The notes under the pieces are model-generated. The model had not been told where the DNA came from. It ran no database searches and was given only the letters and a program-made list of their open reading frames with translations. 8,905 nucleotides of DNA from Clostridia bacterium (GTDB taxonomy: Bacteria > Bacillota > Clostridia > Christensenellales > UBA1242). Location: assembly GCA_900766395.1 (NCBI GenBank), contig CAAFWB010000130.1, forward strand, positions 1 through 8,905. The letters are read 5' to 3'. Position numbers and translations under genes: made by a program. This document shows, piece by piece, positions 1-6,810 of the stretch; within the stretch, counting starts at the first letter, position 1, and each line of letters opens with the position of its first letter.

Positions 1-1441
1 GTGCATCAAAACCAAACTCGGTGCCTTGTGACAAAACATTTGACAAGATTTCTTTTCCGTCATAACCCGAGTTTTTGCAAATTTGAAGAAGTGGAGATTT
101 GATTGCGTCTTCAACAATTTCCGCTCCAATTTTTTCATCACCATCAAGAGTTTCAGCAAACTTTTTGACATCTTCAAGACAACGGACAAGAGCAATTCCG
201 CCGCCCATAATAATTCCGTCACACATCGCTGCTTTTGTTGCTGCGAGTGCGTCTTCAATGCGAAGTTTTTTCTCTTTCATCTCAATTTCCGTTGCCGCTC
301 CAACCTCAATGACAGCAACACCTGACGACAAGTTTGCAAGTCTTTGCAAAAGTTTTTCTTTGTCGTATACGCTTGGATTTTGTTCAAGTTGAGATTTCAC
401 AAGCTTGATTCTTTCTTCAATTTTTTGCTTGTCGCCAGCGCCTTCAACAATAATTGTTTTGTCTTTTGTGATTTTGACAGATTTTGCTCGCCCCAAATAT
501 TCCGCCGTCACATTTTTGAGTTCATCACCTTTTTCGCTTGAAATGAATGTTGCACCACAAGACAAAGCAATATCTTCCAAAATTGCTTTACGCTTTTCGC
601 CAAATGCTGGTGCTTTGACCGCAGCACAAGAGAATGTTCCGCGCATTTTATTAACAATGATTGTTGCAAGCGGTTCACCTTCAACATCTTCCGCAATAAT
701 CAAAAGTTTTTCGCCCGAGTTTGCAACAGGTTCCAAAACCGGCAAAATTTCTTGAATGGACGAGATTTTTTTGTCTGTAACAAGGATCAATGGATTTTCA
801 AAATTTACTTCCATTTTTTCTTGGTCTGTGACCATATAAGACGAGATATAACCGCGGTCAAACTGCATTCCTTTGACAACATCAAGTTCAGTCTTCATTG
901 TTTTTGATTCTTCAACCGTGATGATCCCATCGTTGCCCACCTTTTTGAACGCATCAGAAATCAAGCTTCCGATTTCTTCATCTCCGCAAGAAATGCTTGC
1001 AATTTGGAAAATGTCTTCATTTGTTTGAACAGGTTTACTCATGCTTTTTAGTTTTGGAATGATGCAAGAGTGAACAACCTTTTCCATGCCACGACGCAAA
1101 ATGATTGGGTTTGCTCCGTCTTCAAACTTTTCAAAACCCTCGTTTATCATTGCCTGAGCGAGAACACACGCGGTTGTTGTTCCGTCCCCTGCAACATCAT
1201 TGGTTTTTGTTGATGCCTCACGAAGAATTGAAGCGCCCATGTTTTCAAATGGGTCACAAAGTTCAATTTCTTTTGCGATTGTCACTCCGTCATTCGTAAT
1301 CAAAGGCAAAGCAAACTTTTTTTCCAAAACCACATTGCGTCCTTTTGGTCCAAGTGTAATTTTTACAGTGTCAGCAAGTTGATTAACGCCCTTTTCAAGA
1401 GCGCGTCTTGCGTCTTTTCCTTGCAATATTTTTTTTGACAT
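1..1441 (-). CDS. groEL: Chaperonin GroEL (Hsp60), C-terminal end cut off by the window edge
   Basis: This is the ATP-driven folding chaperone of the cytosol, which forms the double-ring chamber capped by GroES. The frame reads 480 residues without a stop from an ATG at 1441 to the window start. GroEL is usually about 540 residues, so roughly 60 residues of the equatorial domain and tail lie outside. Visible family marks are the early LGPKGRNVVLEK segment (about 30-41), DGVTIAKEIE with Asp51, the nucleotide motif GDGTTT with Asp86, and the MKEKK..RIEDAL segment with Asp397. These match the magnesium, ATP and catalytic aspartates 52, 87 and 398 of E. coli, so the protein should be an active ATPase. 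A strong AGGAGG site sits 5 nt before the ATG and overlaps the groES stop codon, so the two genes are translated together. The visible part has nine cysteines, compared with three in E. coli GroEL. Confidence 0.98.
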   Translation of the reverse strand, partial: MSKKILQGKDARRALEKGVNQLADTVKITLGPKGRNVVLEKKFALPLITNDGVTIAKEIELCDPFENMGASILREASTKTNDVAGDGTTTACVLAQAMINEGFEKFEDGANPIILRRGMEKVVHSCIIPKLKSMSKPVQTNEDIFQIASISCGDEEIGSLISDAFKKVGNDGIITVEESKTMKTELDVVKGMQFDRGYISSYMVTDQEKMEVNFENPLILVTDKKISSIQEILPVLEPVANSGEKLLIIAEDVEGEPLATIIVNKMRGTFSCAAVKAPAFGEKRKAILEDIALSCGATFISSEKGDELKNVTAEYLGRAKSVKITKDKTIIVEGAGDKQKIEERIKLVKSQLEQNPSVYDKEKLLQRLANLSSGVAVIEVGAATEIEMKEKKLRIEDALAATKAAMCDGIIMGGGIALVRCLEDVKKFAETLDGDEKIGAEIVEDAIKSPLLQICKNSGYDGKEILSNVLSQGTEFGFDA

Positions 1442-1449
1442 ATTCCCTC

Positions 1450-1734
1450 CTAAACAATCACTGCCAAAATGTCAGTTTGGCGAACAACAACATAGTCTTC
1501 GCCATCAATTTTGTATGTGCTTCCTGCAAATTTTGAGTATGCAACACGGTCGCCAGGTTTAACCTGCATTTCAACTTGCTTTCCGTCCCCAAGCATGCCG
1601 TTTCCAACGGCAACAACTTCGCCTTGGGTTGGCTCTTCGGTCGACTCGGCCGCAACAATCAAACTGCCATACTTTTTTTCTTTTTGGGTGATGGGTTTGA
1701 TGACCACTCTGTCAAAAATTGGTTTTAATTCCAT
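1450..1734 (-). CDS. groES: Co-chaperonin GroES (Hsp10)
   Basis: This is the heptameric lid of the GroEL folding chamber; the protein is 94 residues, normal for the family. It opens MELKPIFDRVVIKP, the typical GroES start, and carries the conserved stretches QGEVVAVGNG (about 38-47), VKPGDRVAYSKFAG (about 58-71) and a C-terminal DILAVI. I chose the ATG at 1734 rather than an in-frame GTG at 1746. That GTG lies inside the ribosome site GGAGGA, which stands 4 nt before the ATG, and families do not show the extra MEED. The GroEL-binding mobile loop reads GSLIV where GGIVL is usual, so it stays hydrophobic but varies in detail. groEL starts 8 bp downstream. Confidence 0.98.
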   Translation of the reverse strand: MELKPIFDRVVIKPITQKEKKYGSLIVAAESTEEPTQGEVVAVGNGMLGDGKQVEMQVKPGDRVAYSKFAGSTYKIDGEDYVVVRQTDILAVIV

Positions 1735-1822
1735 ATCTTCCTCCACTTTCTAGTTTATCCGCAAACAACTTTGTTGTCCACGAATTTGACACAATTCATA
1801 TCTGTGCCCTTCACGCATAAAC

Positions 1823-1851
1823 ATAATATTGAATAGTTTTCAAGGATGCAA
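1823..1851 (-). promoter_or_regulatory. Possible groESL promoter
   Basis: On the minus strand TTGCAT (1851-1846) is followed after 17 bp by TATTAT (1828-1823), a weak -35 and a good -10 box. The predicted start near 1816 would give a leader of about 80 nt before groES. No CIRCE repeat (the HrcA operator) or convincing CtsR repeat is seen nearby. A small ACAAC-AAA-GTTGT inverted repeat lies in the leader at 1765-1777. The assignment is tentative. Confidence 0.35.
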
Positions 1852-1857
1852 CAAAAT

Positions 1858-2655
1858 ATGCCAAAAAATTTTTATCCAGACAACATGGTGAAAAGAAAGA
1901 AAAATCGCTCAGGTGGAGGGGCGTTTTTAAGTTTTGTTGTAATTTTGGTCGGACTCGGGCTTTGCGTCATGCTTGCAATGCTCTTTTCAAATTTTATCAC
2001 TGTTGGCTCATTTTCGTTTTCCAACAATAATGAAATGAAGAAAAATGGCTACACAATCTATGCGGTTTCAATTTTTCAATCAACAAACTTTTCAAGTGCG
2101 GGAACAAGCGCAGCATCTTTTCAAGACAAAGGTGCTGCGGGATACATCTATTTTGATAACGGAATTTTTCATGTTCTCGCCTCAGGCTACAAAGAAAAAT
2201 CTGATGCGGACAAAGTTGTCGAAAAACTTATCTCCCAAGGTCAAAGCGCGCGTCTTCTGACAATCAAGGTTTCTTCAACCTCACTTTCTGGTTCATTTTC
2301 TCAAAGCGAGCAAACCGCGCTCAACAACGCACTCATGTGCTATTCAAACTGCTTTGATTCGCTATATGACATGTCAGTGGCACTCGACACAAATGTTTCA
2401 ACCGCAAACGAAATCAAAAATCAACTTTCAACCCTGCTCAGTTCAACAAAAGAAACAAAAACCAATTTTGACAAAGCATTTTCTTCACGCCTCACTGAAA
2501 AACTTTTGGAAATAAGTTTGTCGCTAAAAGATGTTGAAGACTACATTGATGACATCTCAACTTCTTCCGACTCTCTTTCAAGCAGACTCAAATATTGTTA
2601 TTTTCAAATCATTGAAGAAAATCAAAGTCTCAAAAAGGTCCTTGAAGAATCATAA
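1858..2655 (+). CDS. Membrane-anchored protein with SPOR-like domain, function unknown
   Basis: The protein is 265 residues from the ATG at 1858. It has a short basic cytoplasmic tail (KRKKNR, about 12-17), one hydrophobic span (about 22-46), and then a domain presumably outside the membrane. Residues about 63-137 begin YTIYAVSIFQS and continue with a glycine/alanine stretch, a YFDNGIFHVLASGYK strand and a helix DADKVVEKLISQG. This order of strand, helix, strand, helix and strand resembles SPOR domains, which bind denuded peptidoglycan in cell-division and sporulation proteins such as SpoIIB. Residues about 148-265 are polar and helical, probably a coiled coil. The start at 1858 is preferred because AAGGATG (1842-1848) lies at normal spacing; an in-frame ATG at 1846 overlaps that site. 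The gene is divergent from groES and has no clear promoter or terminator of its own. The SPOR assignment is pattern-based, and no function is claimed. Confidence 0.8.
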   Translation: MPKNFYPDNMVKRKKNRSGGGAFLSFVVILVGLGLCVMLAMLFSNFITVGSFSFSNNNEMKKNGYTIYAVSIFQSTNFSSAGTSAASFQDKGAAGYIYFDNGIFHVLASGYKEKSDADKVVEKLISQGQSARLLTIKVSSTSLSGSFSQSEQTALNNALMCYSNCFDSLYDMSVALDTNVSTANEIKNQLSTLLSSTKETKTNFDKAFSSRLTEKLLEISLSLKDVEDYIDDISTSSDSLSSRLKYCYFQIIEENQSLKKVLEES

Positions 2656-2672
2656 AAATTGATTTATATATT

Positions 2673-2701
2673 TTGAATTTCAACCACACTTTTGTTATAA
2701 T
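2673..2701 (+). promoter_or_regulatory. Strong promoter of the degV pair
   Basis: TTGAAT (2673-2678) is separated by exactly 17 bp from a perfect TATAAT (2696-2701), which is also preceded by TG plus one base (an extended -10). The expected transcription start, about 7 nt beyond the -10 box, is A2708. That is the first base of the degV start codon, which implies a leaderless message. Confidence 0.8.
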
Positions 2702-2707
2702 AATTTT

Positions 2708-3562
2708 ATGTTCAAAATTATTGTTGATAGTTCATGTGATTTGGATTATGACGAAGGGAAAAGCAAAGACATCATGTGCCAACCAATCCCCTATTTTTTG
2801 ATGTATGACGAGCATTTGGCACAAAGCGAATATCGTCTTCAAAACACCGAAAAAAACAGAAGAATCGCCTGCGCCCAGGTCGATAACAAAGAACTAATTC
2901 GCACGCACGGGTTGACACCCCACGACTTTGGATTTTTGGACTCAATGCACAGCGATGACATGTTATACATAGCTTTGAGCGGCACAATGAGCGGGACTCA
3001 TTCAAATGCTTGCACATATGCAAGAGATGTCAAAAACAAAAATTATGTTGTTTTTGATTCAAAAACTTGTTCGGCAGGAATTAATATTTTGGTTGACAAA
3101 GCAGTTGAGTTTGTTGATAATCATAATGTTTTTGAAGCAGCAAAAGAACTTGAAAGTTTGCGCGACAAAATTGGGACTTATTTCATAACAACAGATTCGA
3201 CCAATCTCAACATGAGCGGAAGACTCACCTATGAACTCAAATCTTCTGGTGCACTTCAACCATGTATATTGGGAAAAGTTGGAGATGACGGAAAACTTCA
3301 TATTCTGCAAGTTCTCAAAAGTCAAGATATTGCAATATTTGCACTCGTCAAACTATTTTCCGAACAAGTTGAAAAGAAAGATGAACATAATGTTTATATT
3401 TCTTACGCAAATAACGAAATTGCTGCGAAAAAATTATATCAAGGCATCAGTCTTGTTACCAACAAACAAGCAAAAATCACACGCCTTTCACCCCTCTGCA
3501 CCGCAGTTGGTGGGACAAAAACAGTTGTTTTGGCGTTTGTTATGAGGAGCAAAAATGAATAA
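2708..3562 (+). CDS. Divergent DegV-family protein (first of a pair)
   Basis: DegV/FakB proteins bind a fatty acid and, in many Bacillota, present it to a fatty-acid kinase (FakA); no fakA is in this window. The length of 284 residues fits the family. The N-terminal strand and turn MFKIIVDSSCDL is typical, as are ALSGTMSGTHSNA (89-101) and DSKTCSAGINILV (117-129). Two later motifs are altered. The usual L..L..GGRI segment reads TNLNMSGRLT (165-174). The C-terminal G.HTGP motif, whose histidine helps hold the fatty-acid carboxylate in FakB, reads AVGGTK (266-271), without histidine. Ligand binding may therefore differ or be lost. No ribosome site precedes the ATG at 2708, and the promoter position suggests a leaderless mRNA. 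The conserved N-terminus makes a later start unlikely. The gene overlaps the next by 8 bp, as in a two-gene operon. Confidence 0.9.
   Translation: MFKIIVDSSCDLDYDEGKSKDIMCQPIPYFLMYDEHLAQSEYRLQNTEKNRRIACAQVDNKELIRTHGLTPHDFGFLDSMHSDDMLYIALSGTMSGTHSNACTYARDVKNKNYVVFDSKTCSAGINILVDKAVEFVDNHNVFEAAKELESLRDKIGTYFITTDSTNLNMSGRLTYELKSSGALQPCILGKVGDDGKLHILQVLKSQDIAIFALVKLFSEQVEKKDEHNVYISYANNEIAAKKLYQGISLVTNKQAKITRLSPLCTAVGGTKTVVLAFVMRSKNE
3544..3557 (+). promoter_or_regulatory. Ribosome site and overlapping start of second degV
   Basis: GAGGAG (3544-3549), inside the end of the first degV, lies 5 nt before the ATG at 3555. The two frames overlap in ATGAATAA (3555-3562), a stop-start arrangement that favours translational coupling. 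The contrast with the first gene, which has no such site, is clear. Confidence 0.85.
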
Positions 3563-4415
3563 ATTTACACTATCAACCGATTCTGGTTGCGATGAATTCA
3601 AAACAGATTTAAAAAGAATGAACATAAGTTATATTCCCCTAGTATATATTGAGGGCGACATAACTCATGTTGACGATTTTTCAACTCTTGAAGACTACAA
3701 CTTTTTCTATAACGAACTCAAACTTGGAAAACAGTTTAAAACCGCAGGACTCAACCCATACGATTTGGAACAATATTTCCTTTCACTTTTGGAACAAGGG
3801 AAAGACATAATTCACATTTCCTTGTCTTCTGGAATCAGTGGCACTTGTGGAATCGCAAGACATGTTGCACAAGAACTCAACGCAACTCATGAAAACAAGA
3901 TTTATATCATTGATTCAAAAAGTGCAACTGGCGGACAAGATTTGGTTCTTGGCTGGGCAAGAAAACTCAGAGATGAAGGACACGAGGCAAAAGATGCTGT
4001 TGTTGAACTTGAAAATGTCGTCAGAAGACTGAATGTTGGCTTCTATGTTGGAAATCTCGACAGTCTTCGCCGCGGAGGAAGAATTTCATCTCTTGCTGCA
4101 ACAGTTGGAAAAATGCTTCAACTTCGCCCAATGCTTGAATTTGACAAAGAAGGCAAACTTCAAGTGATTGACAAAGTTATCGGAACAAAAAAAGCAATCA
4201 TGAAACTTGCTGACAGACTTGTTAAGAATGGAATTGTTCCAAACACACCAATCTATATCACCTGCTCAGCAAATTTTGCACAGGTCAGCGAACTCAAAAC
4301 TCTTATTGAAGCAAAAATTGAAAACCCAACAATCATAGTCAACCTCCTTGGACCAGTCATTGGTTCTCACACAGGTCCGGACCTTCTTGCAATCATGTTT
4401 CAAGAAAACATTTAA
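3555..4415 (+). CDS. DegV-family fatty-acid-binding protein (second of a pair)
   Basis: This is a canonical DegV/FakB-type protein of 286 residues, expected to be cytosolic and to bind a long-chain fatty acid. All family motifs are intact: KFTLSTDSGCD at the N-terminus, FKTAGLNP (61-68, the ligand-loop threonine), SLSSGISGT (89-97), DSKSATGGQ (120-128), LDSLRRGGRIS (168-178) and GPVIGSHTGP (266-275), the last carrying the conserved histidine. It is cotranscribed with, and overlaps, the more divergent paralogue upstream. The two share only the family framework, so the duplication is old or the first copy has evolved fast. In characterised Bacillota, FakB proteins work with FakA kinase to phosphorylate exogenous fatty acids; whether that applies here is inferred from family membership. 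The gene symbol degV is generic and is not assigned. Confidence 0.96.
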   Translation: MNKFTLSTDSGCDEFKTDLKRMNISYIPLVYIEGDITHVDDFSTLEDYNFFYNELKLGKQFKTAGLNPYDLEQYFLSLLEQGKDIIHISLSSGISGTCGIARHVAQELNATHENKIYIIDSKSATGGQDLVLGWARKLRDEGHEAKDAVVELENVVRRLNVGFYVGNLDSLRRGGRISSLAATVGKMLQLRPMLEFDKEGKLQVIDKVIGTKKAIMKLADRLVKNGIVPNTPIYITCSANFAQVSELKTLIEAKIENPTIIVNLLGPVIGSHTGPDLLAIMFQENI

Positions 4416-4420
4416 AAAAG

Positions 4421-4499
4421 AAAATAATTAAAAATAAATAAAAAATATTTAAAAATAATTAAATTAATTAAAAAAATAAATATATTTAAAAAATATTAA
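4421..4499. other. Uninterrupted A/T-only tract
   Basis: From 4421 to 4499 there is no G or C. The stretch consists of runs of A broken by short T runs on the plus strand, just after the second degV. It holds no gene. Such DNA is expected to be flexible or bent and easily melted, but no specific role can be read from it. Confidence 0.9.
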
Positions 4500-4544
4500 C
4501 AACTTGTCAAATTGCTCCAATGCCTTTTGATGAAAGGAAAAAAT

Positions 4545-4575
4545 AAAAAACCATGAAATTAATTCATGGTTTTTT
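4545..4575. terminator. Two-way terminator between degV pair and mscL
   Basis: A perfect stem CCATGAA / TTCATGG with a 5-nt loop is flanked by six A on the left and six T on the right, so it reads as an intrinsic terminator on both strands. It can end the degV transcript from the left, about 130 nt after the stop codon. It can also end mscL from the right, 12 nt after its stop. Confidence 0.88.
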
Positions 4576-4586
4576 GATTTATTTAA

Positions 4587-5207
4587 TTATTTTTGTTCTT
4601 CAACTGGTTTTTCTTCACTCTCGGTTTTGTTCTCTTTTTTGAGTTCTGCCAAGATATCTGCAAGCAATTCTTCTGTTGTTGGTTTTGGTGCTGGTTTGTT
4701 TGCTTCTTCTTCCGCCGCTTTCTCCGCTGCTTTTCTTTCACGAAGTTCATTGAGTGCAACTTTGACTTCATCATGATTTTTCATGTTTACGCCTGCCGCT
4801 TTAAGTTCTCTCTTCTCTTCTTTTGTTGGAGCACTTTTAATAATTTTTGTTGTTGTGCTTCTCAAAAGTTCACTGCTCTTCATCGCAATTTTGATGATGC
4901 AGAACAATGTGAACGCAATCAACAAGAAATCAATAATCGCAGTGATGAATGCACCCCAATCAATATAGATTGAATTTGCGAGATCAACTTCTCCTGTTGC
5001 ATCATATGCTTTCTTCAAGAAAGTGTATGCCGAAGAGAGTCCTGTGCCGCCAAGTGACAACAAGTAGTTGATTAGAGGCATGATAATTTTGTTTGTCAGT
5101 GCGGTGACGATTTTTGAAAATGCACCGCCAACGATAACACCAATGGCCATATCAAGTATGTTTCCACGGGTGATAAATTTTTTGAAATCTGCAAAAAACT
5201 TTTTCAT
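4587..5207 (-). CDS. mscL: Large-conductance mechanosensitive channel MscL, with long C-terminal extension
   Basis: This is the membrane safety valve that opens under tension and releases solutes during hypo-osmotic shock. The start at 5207 (MKKFFADFKKF) is chosen because AAAGGAG (5219-5213) precedes it by 5 nt and the N-terminus matches the family; 22 further upstream in-frame residues would cover the promoter. The protein is 206 residues, while E. coli MscL has 136. It shows the amphipathic N-terminal helix, the pore helix RGNILDMAIGVIVGGAFSKI (14-33) continuing to about 47, a periplasmic loop (about 48-82) and the second span (about 84-108). The cytoplasmic bundle helix TTEELLADILAELKK is at 177-191. 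About 65 charged residues, rich in Lys, Glu and Ala, are inserted between the second span and that helix, and an acidic tail follows. Identification is secure from both spans and the bundle helix. Confidence 0.95.
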   Translation of the reverse strand: MKKFFADFKKFITRGNILDMAIGVIVGGAFSKIVTALTNKIIMPLINYLLSLGGTGLSSAYTFLKKAYDATGEVDLANSIYIDWGAFITAIIDFLLIAFTLFCIIKIAMKSSELLRSTTTKIIKSAPTKEEKRELKAAGVNMKNHDEVKVALNELRERKAAEKAAEEEANKPAPKPTTEELLADILAELKKENKTESEEKPVEEQK

Positions 5208-5229
5208 ATAATCTCCTTTGTAAATATCA

Positions 5230-5243
5230 ATTATAGTATAACA
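5230..5243 (-). promoter_or_regulatory. Probable mscL promoter (-10 region)
   Basis: On the minus strand TGT followed by TATACT (5243-5235) forms an extended -10 box, and a perfect TATAAT (5235-5230) overlaps its end. No good -35 box is present at standard spacing. Either choice gives a leader of only about 15-20 nt that contains the ribosome site. Confidence 0.5.
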
Positions 5244-5290
5244 CCACAACAAATAAATTACTAGAATTTTCACATATTTTCTTATGTTGA

Positions 5291-5319
5291 TTGCACGATT
5301 TCAAAAAGTGTGATAGAAT
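5291..5319 (+). promoter_or_regulatory. Probable gltX promoter, extended -10
   Basis: TTGCAC (5291-5296) is followed after 17 bp by TAGAAT (5314-5319), which is directly preceded by TGA, making an extended -10 box. The predicted start near 5326 leaves about 15 nt before the ATG. That leader contains AGGAG (5330-5334). No T-box or other leader riboswitch can fit. Confidence 0.6.
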
Positions 5320-5340
5320 TCAAGTTATTAGGAGAAAACA

Positions 5341-6810
5341 ATGGAAACAAGAACACGTTTTGCACCAAGTCCAACAGGATATATGCATATTGGAAATTTA
5401 AGAACAGCACTTTATGGTTATCTTTTTGCACGCCACGAACATGGCAAGTTCATTCTTCGCATTGAAGACACAGACCAAAATCGTTTTGTCGAAGGTGCAA
5501 CAGAAGTGATTTATGAAACACTCAAACAAACCCACCTTTCTCATGACGAAGGTCCAGATATTGGCGGAAAATATGGGCCATATGTTCAAAGCGAAAGAAA
5601 AGAGCTCTACAAAAAATATGCTGAAATGCTTGTTGAAAGTGGTCACGCATATTATTGCTTTTGCTCAAAAGATGAAGAGGAAAAAGAAAGAGAAAAAGAA
5701 AATGAAGAACAAGGCTTTTCATCTGGCTATAACCGCCATTGCAGAAATCTCTCAAAAGAGGAAATTGAAGAAAATCTCAGAGCTGGAAAGCCATATGTCA
5801 TTCGCCAAAAAATTCCGCTTGACGGCACAACAACTTTCCATGACGAAGTTTTTGGAGATGTCACAGTTGAAAACTCAACTCTTGATGACCAAGTTCTGTT
5901 AAAAAGTGACGGAATGCCAACCTACAACTTTGCAAATGTTATTGATGACCATCTCATGGAAATTTCACATGTCATGCGCGGGCGAGAATATATTGCATCA
6001 ACTCCAAAATACCAACTTCTATACGAAGCATTTGGTTGGGAACCACCAAAAACTGCTCACCTTTCAACAATAATGGGCAAAAATGCAGACGGAAGCATCT
6101 CAAAACTTTCAAAACGCCATGGCTCTGTTAGTTTTGCAAAACTTGTTGAAGAAGGATACCTTCCAGAAGCGGTCATAAATTACATTGCCCTGCTCGGTTG
6201 GAGCCCAAAACAAGAAAGAGAATTTTTCTCACTTGATGAACTTTGCGAACTCTTCACACTTGAAGGACTTGTCAAAACAAATGCAATATTTGATTATGAC
6301 AAACTTGCATGGATGAACGGCGAATATATCAAAAACCTCACTCATGAAAAGTTTGTTGAACTCTCTTTGCCATATATTTCGGAACTTCCAAACTTTGTTC
6401 AAGAAAAATGGGACTATGTTTCAACACTTGTTCAAACAAGAATAAACAAACTTTCCGACATTTTTGACAAACTTTCATTCCTTGGAGATTTCGACGACTT
6501 TGACCTCACTCTTCTCGTCAACAAAAAGAACAAAACAACGCTCGTTGGCAGTCTTGAAACAATTTCAGAATGTTTGCCAAAACTTGAAGAAATCAAAGAC
6601 TGGACAGTCGAGAACATCAACAACACAATTTCAGAATATTCCACTCAAAAAGAACAAAAAATTGGTTATGTGATGTGGCCTCTTCGAATTGGTGTGACTG
6701 GAGAGGTTGTCACCCCTGGTGGCACAGGCGAAATGATGTTTATTTTGGGGAAAGAAGAAACTCTTCGCCGCCTCAAACAAACCCAAGAAAGAATTAAAAA
6801 AGCAATCTAA
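5341..6810 (+). CDS. gltX: Glutamyl-tRNA synthetase
   Basis: This class I aminoacyl-tRNA synthetase joins glutamate to tRNA in the cytosol; the 489 residues fit the bacterial family. The Rossmann fold opens RFAPSPTGYMHIGN with the HIGH-type signature HIGN at 16-19, and RIEDTDQNR (40-48) follows. The second signature, of KMSKS type, is KLSKRHG at 255-261. CFC (106-108) and Cys134 recall the zinc site of bacterial GluRS, but the fourth ligand is not obvious. The C-terminal third is helical, as expected for the anticodon-binding domain, and includes IGVTGEVVTPGG near the end. The start at 5341 has AGGAG 6 nt upstream. It is divergent from mscL and convergent with cysS. Whether it also charges tRNA-Gln, for amidation by GatCAB, cannot be told from the sequence. 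Confidence 0.98.
   Translation: METRTRFAPSPTGYMHIGNLRTALYGYLFARHEHGKFILRIEDTDQNRFVEGATEVIYETLKQTHLSHDEGPDIGGKYGPYVQSERKELYKKYAEMLVESGHAYYCFCSKDEEEKEREKENEEQGFSSGYNRHCRNLSKEEIEENLRAGKPYVIRQKIPLDGTTTFHDEVFGDVTVENSTLDDQVLLKSDGMPTYNFANVIDDHLMEISHVMRGREYIASTPKYQLLYEAFGWEPPKTAHLSTIMGKNADGSISKLSKRHGSVSFAKLVEEGYLPEAVINYIALLGWSPKQEREFFSLDELCELFTLEGLVKTNAIFDYDKLAWMNGEYIKNLTHEKFVELSLPYISELPNFVQEKWDYVSTLVQTRINKLSDIFDKLSFLGDFDDFDLTLLVNKKNKTTLVGSLETISECLPKLEEIKDWTVENINNTISEYSTQKEQKIGYVMWPLRIGVTGEVVTPGGTGEMMFILGKEETLRRLKQTQERIKKAI

Noticed and set aside
405..755. Open frames on the plus strand opposite groEL (also 99-392)
   Set aside because: They are antisense to a clearly conserved gene, have no ribosome site or recognisable protein pattern, and arise from its codon bias.
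1786..1791. TTGACA on the plus strand as the -35 box of the SPOR-like gene
   Set aside because: The nearest -10-like sequence, CATAAT at 1822, is 30 bp away, far beyond workable spacing.
1770..1796. Possible CtsR heptad repeat before groES
   Set aside because: Only one heptad resembles the consensus (TGTCAAA); the second is a poor match.
4505..4510. TTGACA on the minus strand, possible promoter for antisense RNA over degV
   Set aside because: No good -10 box lies at 16-18 bp; the downstream DNA is simply A/T-rich, so the match is not convincing.
4520..4546. Eight-codon open frame (MPFDERKK)
   Set aside because: It is too short, lacks a ribosome site and lies beside the terminator.
5208..5273. 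Longer MscL starting at 5273
   Set aside because: The extra residues cover the -10 region and ribosome site, and the family starts at the MKKFFADFKKF segment.
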